This document shows, piece after piece, positions 60,271 through 64,000 of a DNA stretch of 64,000 nucleotides. Position numbers and translations under genes: made by a program. The first letter of the stretch is position 1; the number at the start of each line of letters is the position of its first letter. The stretch is from Bacillus sp. NP157 (GTDB lineage Bacteria; Pseudomonadota; Gammaproteobacteria; Xanthomonadales; Rhodanobacteraceae). The stretch covers positions 186,001-250,000 of the forward strand of contig CP076546.1 of the NCBI GenBank assembly GCA_018889975.1. Direction: 5' to 3'. The notes beneath the pieces are model-generated. The model was not told where the DNA came from. It saw only the letters and a program-made list of their open reading frames with translations, and did no database searches.

Positions 60271-61485
60271 ATGCGCCTCGACATAGCTCCGATCCTCGCG
60301 GCGCTGCGCAAGCACCGGGTGACCTCGACCCTGCTGGTGCTGCAGATCGCGCTGACCTGCGCGATCGTCTGCAACGCGGTGTTCCTCGTGTCGGAACGGG
60401 CACGCTGGATTGGCACGCCCAGCGGCATCGACGAAGACCGGATCGCGTCCATCGAACTTTCGGCCCCCGGCAAGGGCGTGGACATCCACGCGCGTACCGA
60501 GGCGGATCTCGCGACGCTGCGCGCGGTTCCCGGCGTCGAAGCGGCGTCGGTGATCAACTCCTTGCCCTTCGGTGGGCGTTCGTGGAGCAGCGGGGTGCGC
60601 CTCAGCCTCGACGAGAAAGTATCCACGGCCAGTGTCGCGATGTACTACGGCGAGTCGGTGGGCGAACTGTTCGGCGCGCGGTTGCAAGCCGGACGCTGGT
60701 TCCGCCCCGACGAGTACCGCTGGATCGACGACGTGTCGTTGAAGCGCGTGCCGAGCGCCCCGGTCGTGGTGGTCACCGCACCGTTCGCGACACGCCTTTT
60801 CCCTCGGGGTGACGCGCTGGGCAAGACGATCTACATCGGCGAAACCGCGTATCGCATCGTCGGCATCGTGCACTGGCTTGCGCATGCCGCGTCGGGTCGT
60901 GGCCAGGTGGGAGAGGCCGTGCTGGCGCCATGGCGGATGGTGCCAACCTATGGTGCGGGCTTCGCGATCCGCACCGCGCCGGGCCAGGCCGGCGCCGTGC
61001 TGCAAGCCGCCGCGGCCGCGCTGAGGAAATCGGATCCACGCCGTGTGGTAACCGACACGCAGACCTTCGCCGAGATCCGCTCCAACTTTTTCGCCAGCGA
61101 TCGCTCGCTGACGGCGATGCTGGTCGGCGCCTGCGTGGTGCTGCTGGCGATCACCGCGCTGGGCATCGTTGGCCTGGCCAGCTTCTGGGTCGCGCAGCGG
61201 CGGCGCCAGATCGGCGTGCGCCGCGCCCTCGGCGCCACCCGCGGCGACGTGCTGCGCTATTTCCAGACCGAGAACTTCCTGCTCGCCAGCATGGGTATCG
61301 TCCTGGGCATGCTGCTCGCCTATGCGATGAACATCGTGCTGATGGTGCACTACGAGATTCCACGCCTGCCCTGGGGCTACCTGCCCGCCGGGGCAGTGAC
61401 GCTGTGGCTGGTCGGCCAGCTGGCCGTGCTGGCCCCGGCCCTGCGGGCGGCATCGGTTCCCCCCGTGGAGGCCACCCGTGGCTAG
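60271..61485 (+). CDS. MacB/FtsX-type permease, pair 3, type B
   Basis: A 404-residue permease: MRLDIAPILAALRKHRVTSTL, LVLQIALTCAIVCNAVFLV, LFPRGDALGKTIYIGETAYRIVGIV, then GLASFWVAQRRRQIGVRRALGATRGDVLRYFQTENFLLASMGIVLGMLLAYAMNIVL. It is the third type B copy and the last transport gene. The regulator gene starts 45 bases downstream with no terminator between, so transporter and regulators are probably co-transcribed. Confidence 0.9.
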   Translation: MRLDIAPILAALRKHRVTSTLLVLQIALTCAIVCNAVFLVSERARWIGTPSGIDEDRIASIELSAPGKGVDIHARTEADLATLRAVPGVEAASVINSLPFGGRSWSSGVRLSLDEKVSTASVAMYYGESVGELFGARLQAGRWFRPDEYRWIDDVSLKRVPSAPVVVVTAPFATRLFPRGDALGKTIYIGETAYRIVGIVHWLAHAASGRGQVGEAVLAPWRMVPTYGAGFAIRTAPGQAGAVLQAAAAALRKSDPRRVVTDTQTFAEIRSNFFASDRSLTAMLVGACVVLLAITALGIVGLASFWVAQRRRQIGVRRALGATRGDVLRYFQTENFLLASMGIVLGMLLAYAMNIVLMVHYEIPRLPWGYLPAGAVTLWLVGQLAVLAPALRAASVPPVEATRG

Positions 61486-61530
61486 AATGGCCGTTGCAAC
61501 CTTTTCCGGGGGAGATGCATCCATGACCGC

Positions 61531-62880
61531 ATGGCTAGGGACAAGATGCGCTGCGTACTGATCATTGACGATAACCCCGCCGTCGGCGAGGCCCTTTCGC
61601 TTGCACTGAGCCTGCGGGATATCCGCCCGCTGGTGGCGTTCACGCCGGAAGAAGGCCTGGCCACGCTGGCCCGCGAGCGCGTGGACGTGGTCATCCAGGA
61701 CATGAACTTCACCGCCGACACCACGTCGGGCGAGGAGGGGGCTGACCTGTTCCGCGCGATCCGCGGTCGCCACACCGACCTGCCAGTGATCCTGCTCACG
61801 GCATGGACCCATCTCGAAGCGGCGGTGGAACTGGTCAAGGCCGGCGCCGCCGACTATCTCGCCAAGCCGTGGGACGACACCAAGCTGCTGGCGACGGTCG
61901 AGAACCTGCTGGAGCTTTCCGAGACCACCCGCGAAGTGACCCGCGCGCGCAACGAGCGTCGCCGCCGCCGCGAGGCACTGGAAAGCAAATATGACCTCGA
62001 CGGACTGGTGTTCTCGTCCGAGGCCATGAGCCGCACGGTGGAGCTCGCCTGCCAGGTCGCCCGCTCGGACGTGCCGGTGCTGATTACCGGGCCGAACGGC
62101 GCCGGCAAGGAGCGCATCGCGGCGATCGTCCATGCCAATTCGCCGGTGCGCCGTGGACCGTTCATCGCCGTGAACTGCGGTGCGTTGCCGGGTGAGCTGA
62201 TCGAAGCGGAATTGTTCGGTGCCGACGCTGGCGCCTACACCGGTGCGAACAAGGCCCGTGAAGGCCGCTTCGAACTGGCCGATGGCGGCACGCTATTCCT
62301 CGACGAGATCGGCAACCTGCCGCTGCCGGGGCAGATGAAGCTGCTGCGCGTGCTCGAGACCGGGCAGTTCGAACGCCTCGGTTCCGGCCGGACGCGCCAG
62401 GCCAAGGTGCGCGTGGTCAGCGCGACCAACGCCGACCTGAAGGCGATGATCGCAGCAGGCACCTTCCGCGAAGACCTTTACTACCGTCTCAACGTCATCG
62501 ACGTGAACCTGCCGCCGCTGTCCGAGCGTAGCGACGATATCCTGCCGCTGGCCGAGTTCTTCCTCGACGGCAAGGCGGAGCTCAGCGAAGACGCGCGCGA
62601 AGCACTTCTCGCCCATGCGTGGCCCGGCAACGTCCGCGAGTTGAAGAATGCGATGGCCCGTGCCGCGCTGCTCGCGATGGGCAGCCGGATCGAACCGTCG
62701 CACCTGAACCTGCCCATGCCCACGCCCGCCAGTAACCGCAACCTGGACGAACCCACGCGTGAATCGGTCGAGGCCGCCCTGGCGACCGCGGGTGGGGTGA
62801 TCAGCCGTGCGGCAAGCAGCCTCGGCCTGTCGCGCCAGGCGCTGTACCGGCGGATGGAGCGTTACGGGCTGGCGGTCTGA
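61531..62880 (+). CDS. Sigma-54-dependent response regulator (NtrC family) of the export operon
   Basis: A 449-residue regulator. The receiver domain has D13/D14 in [13 protein letters not shown], phospho-acceptor D57 in VVIQDMNF and YLAKPWDD. The AAA+ domain has a modified Walker [14 protein letters not shown], the sigma-54 contact loop as GAYTGA (a known variant of GAFTGA), Walker [12 protein letters not shown], and the arginine-finger region [12 protein letters not shown]. The C-terminus is a Fis-type helix-turn-helix, [27 protein letters not shown] 61531 gives a short lead-in; ATG 61546 with AGGGA just upstream is a fair alternative. It most likely activates the sigma-54 promoter at 51738. 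Confidence 0.92.
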   Translation: MARDKMRCVLIIDDNPAVGEALSLALSLRDIRPLVAFTPEEGLATLARERVDVVIQDMNFTADTTSGEEGADLFRAIRGRHTDLPVILLTAWTHLEAAVELVKAGAADYLAKPWDDTKLLATVENLLELSETTREVTRARNERRRRREALESKYDLDGLVFSSEAMSRTVELACQVARSDVPVLITGPNGAGKERIAAIVHANSPVRRGPFIAVNCGALPGELIEAELFGADAGAYTGANKAREGRFELADGGTLFLDEIGNLPLPGQMKLLRVLETGQFERLGSGRTRQAKVRVVSATNADLKAMIAAGTFREDLYYRLNVIDVNLPPLSERSDDILPLAEFFLDGKAELSEDAREALLAHAWPGNVRELKNAMARAALLAMGSRIEPSHLNLPMPTPASNRNLDEPTRESVEAALATAGGVISRAASSLGLSRQALYRRMERYGLAV

Positions 62881-62891
62881 TCCGCGCGACC

Positions 62892-64000
62892 ATGAAACGC
62901 TTCTCGCTCGAGGGACGGATGACCATCGTCGTCGCGGCTGCGGCGATCATGGGCGCGCTGGTCTTCGCCGGCGTGGCGATCTGGCCTTTCCCCCAGGCGA
63001 TGGCATGGTTGCACGCCCTGGCCGAGAAACCCGGCCAGCCCGTGGTGCCGGGTCCGCCGGAGCCCTTCGATACCAGCACGGCGCTGATCATCTGCCTGCT
63101 GGTGCTGGTCCCGCTTTCGGCGTGGATGTCGCACGTGCTGGTCGAGCCGATCCGTCGGCTGATCCGTGCGCTGGAAAGCGCCGTGGCCAGCTATCGCGAC
63201 GGCGACTACAGCATGTCCATCGGCAGCGATCGCTCGGATGAACTGGGCGACCTGATCCGCATGCACAACGACCTAGGCACGATCCTGCGCGAGCAACGCC
63301 AGCATCTCGCCCAGCGCGAGCTGCTGCTCGACACCGTGGTGCAGAACACGCCGGTGGCGCTGGTGCTCACGGATGCCACCGGCAAGGTCACCTACGCGAA
63401 CATCGCGGCCCGCCACCTGTTCAACGAAGGCCGCACGCTTGCCGGGCTGGACTTCGCGCGCGTGCTCGAAGCCATGCCCGAAAACCTGCGGGTCGCGGCG
63501 GAAGCGGGCGAGGACGCGCTGTTCACCGTGGAGATGGAAGGCAGCGAAGAGACCTTCCATCTGTCGCAACGCGGTTTCCGCCTGCAGGGCAGGCCACACA
63601 GGCTGCAGTTGTACCGGCGAATGACGCGCGAACTGTCGCGGCAGGAAGTGCATACGTGGAAGCGCGTGATTCGCGTGATCAGCCACGAGTTGAACAATTC
63701 GCTCGCACCGATTTCTTCGCTGTCGCACTCGGGCGCGGAACTGGCGCGGCGCGGCGACCTCGCGCGATTGCCCGGCGTGTTCGCATCCATCGGCGATCGC
63801 GCGAAGCATCTGCACGGCTTCATTTCGGGTTACGCCAGCTTCGCCAAGCTGCCGACACCGCAGGCCCGCGAGATCGCCTGGGGGCCGTTCCTCGAGGCGC
63901 TCGCGCTGCATGCGCGGTTCCGGCTGGACAGCGCGTTGCCAAAGCAGCCGGGCTGGTTCGATCCCACCCAGGTCGAGCAGGTGCTGATCAACCTGATCAA
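62892..64000 (+). CDS. NtrY-like sensor histidine kinase (partial, cut by window end)
   Basis: The open frame runs off the right edge after about 369 residues. Two membrane helices (about 11-35 and 64-83) enclose a short periplasmic loop of about 30 residues, so the signal is probably sensed in or near the membrane. A HAMP segment (about 84-125, SDELGDLIRMHNDLG), a PAS-like domain (about 145-230, VVQNTPVALVLTDATGKVTYANIAA) and the phosphorylation helix VISHELNNSLAPISSLSHS with H265 follow. The sequence ends at QVEQVLINLI, the N-box of the ATPase domain. It starts 11 bases after the regulator stop and is its evident partner. Confidence 0.9.
   Translation, partial: MKRFSLEGRMTIVVAAAAIMGALVFAGVAIWPFPQAMAWLHALAEKPGQPVVPGPPEPFDTSTALIICLLVLVPLSAWMSHVLVEPIRRLIRALESAVASYRDGDYSMSIGSDRSDELGDLIRMHNDLGTILREQRQHLAQRELLLDTVVQNTPVALVLTDATGKVTYANIAARHLFNEGRTLAGLDFARVLEAMPENLRVAAEAGEDALFTVEMEGSEETFHLSQRGFRLQGRPHRLQLYRRMTRELSRQEVHTWKRVIRVISHELNNSLAPISSLSHSGAELARRGDLARLPGVFASIGDRAKHLHGFISGYASFAKLPTPQAREIAWGPFLEALALHARFRLDSALPKQPGWFDPTQVEQVLINLI

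Noticed and set aside
61522-61560. A 12-codon leader ORF with a strong ribosome site before the sigma-54 regulator
   Set aside because: GGGGGAG precedes ATG 61522, but the ORF is tiny and overlaps the regulator start. It may only reflect start-site ambiguity, and nothing shows it is translated.

Overview
The window is about 64 kb of GC-rich bacterial chromosome. Gene content and order point to a flagellated gammaproteobacterium with type IV pili from the Xanthomonadales (Lysobacterales). My best guess is the Rhodanobacteraceae (Luteibacter/Dyella/Rhodanobacter-like); this rests on memory of gene order and the repeat family, not on a search. Supporting signs are the Pseudomonas/xanthomonad-type fliA-cheYZA-motCD-parA-parP-cheW cluster, the pilGHIJ-chpA locus, and more than a dozen short GTAG-headed REP palindromes of the kind described in Stenotrophomonas and Pseudomonas.

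Layout. 1-8135: end of flhG, fliA, cheY, cheZ, cheA, motC, motD, a ParA ATPase, a ParP-like CheW-domain protein, cheW and a DUF2802-type membrane protein, tightly packed and co-directional, without cheB or cheR. 8306-10379: an accessory pair, a secreted M35 (aspzincin) metallopeptidase and a paralogue that keeps only the N-terminal region. 10431-18702 (minus strand): tamB, tamA and a GH17-GT2 fusion glucan synthase. 18926-25585: dps (minus strand) diverging from hrpA, then relA. 25586-26908: a repeat-rich island with two inverted composite repeats (REP / 138-bp element with perfect 21-bp terminal inverted repeats / REP) around an orphan IS3-OrfA-like gene. 26909-37593: yggT, proC, pilT, pilU, a BON protein, a large lipoprotein, pyrB, ruvX, yqgE, a small secreted protein, tonB-like and gshB. 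37905-50104: the type IV pilus chemosensory operon pilG-pilH-pilI-pilJ-chpA-chpB-chpC, with no pilK and with a ChpB that has lost its catalytic serine. 50181-51388: hemP under a Fur box, an unknown gene, and a probably truncated minus-strand gene. 51787 to the end: an export operon.

The most interesting system is the last one. One membrane-fusion protein, one ABC ATPase and six MacB/FtsX-type permeases, arranged as three tandem A-B pairs, are followed by a sigma-54 response regulator and an NtrY-like sensor kinase that is cut by the window end. The first gene is preceded by a consensus sigma-54 promoter (TGGCAC-N5-TTGCT) and, about 70 bp further up, by two adjacent perfect palindromes that look like activator sites. 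This reads as a self-contained, signal-controlled envelope export or stress-defence module in which one ATPase may serve three permease heterodimers.

The other main theme is repeat biology. GTAG REP elements have entered coding sequences in frame (cheA linker, hrpA) and supply the stop codon of two genes (yggT and the peptidase-prodomain paralogue). No tRNA, rRNA or CRISPR array was recognised.
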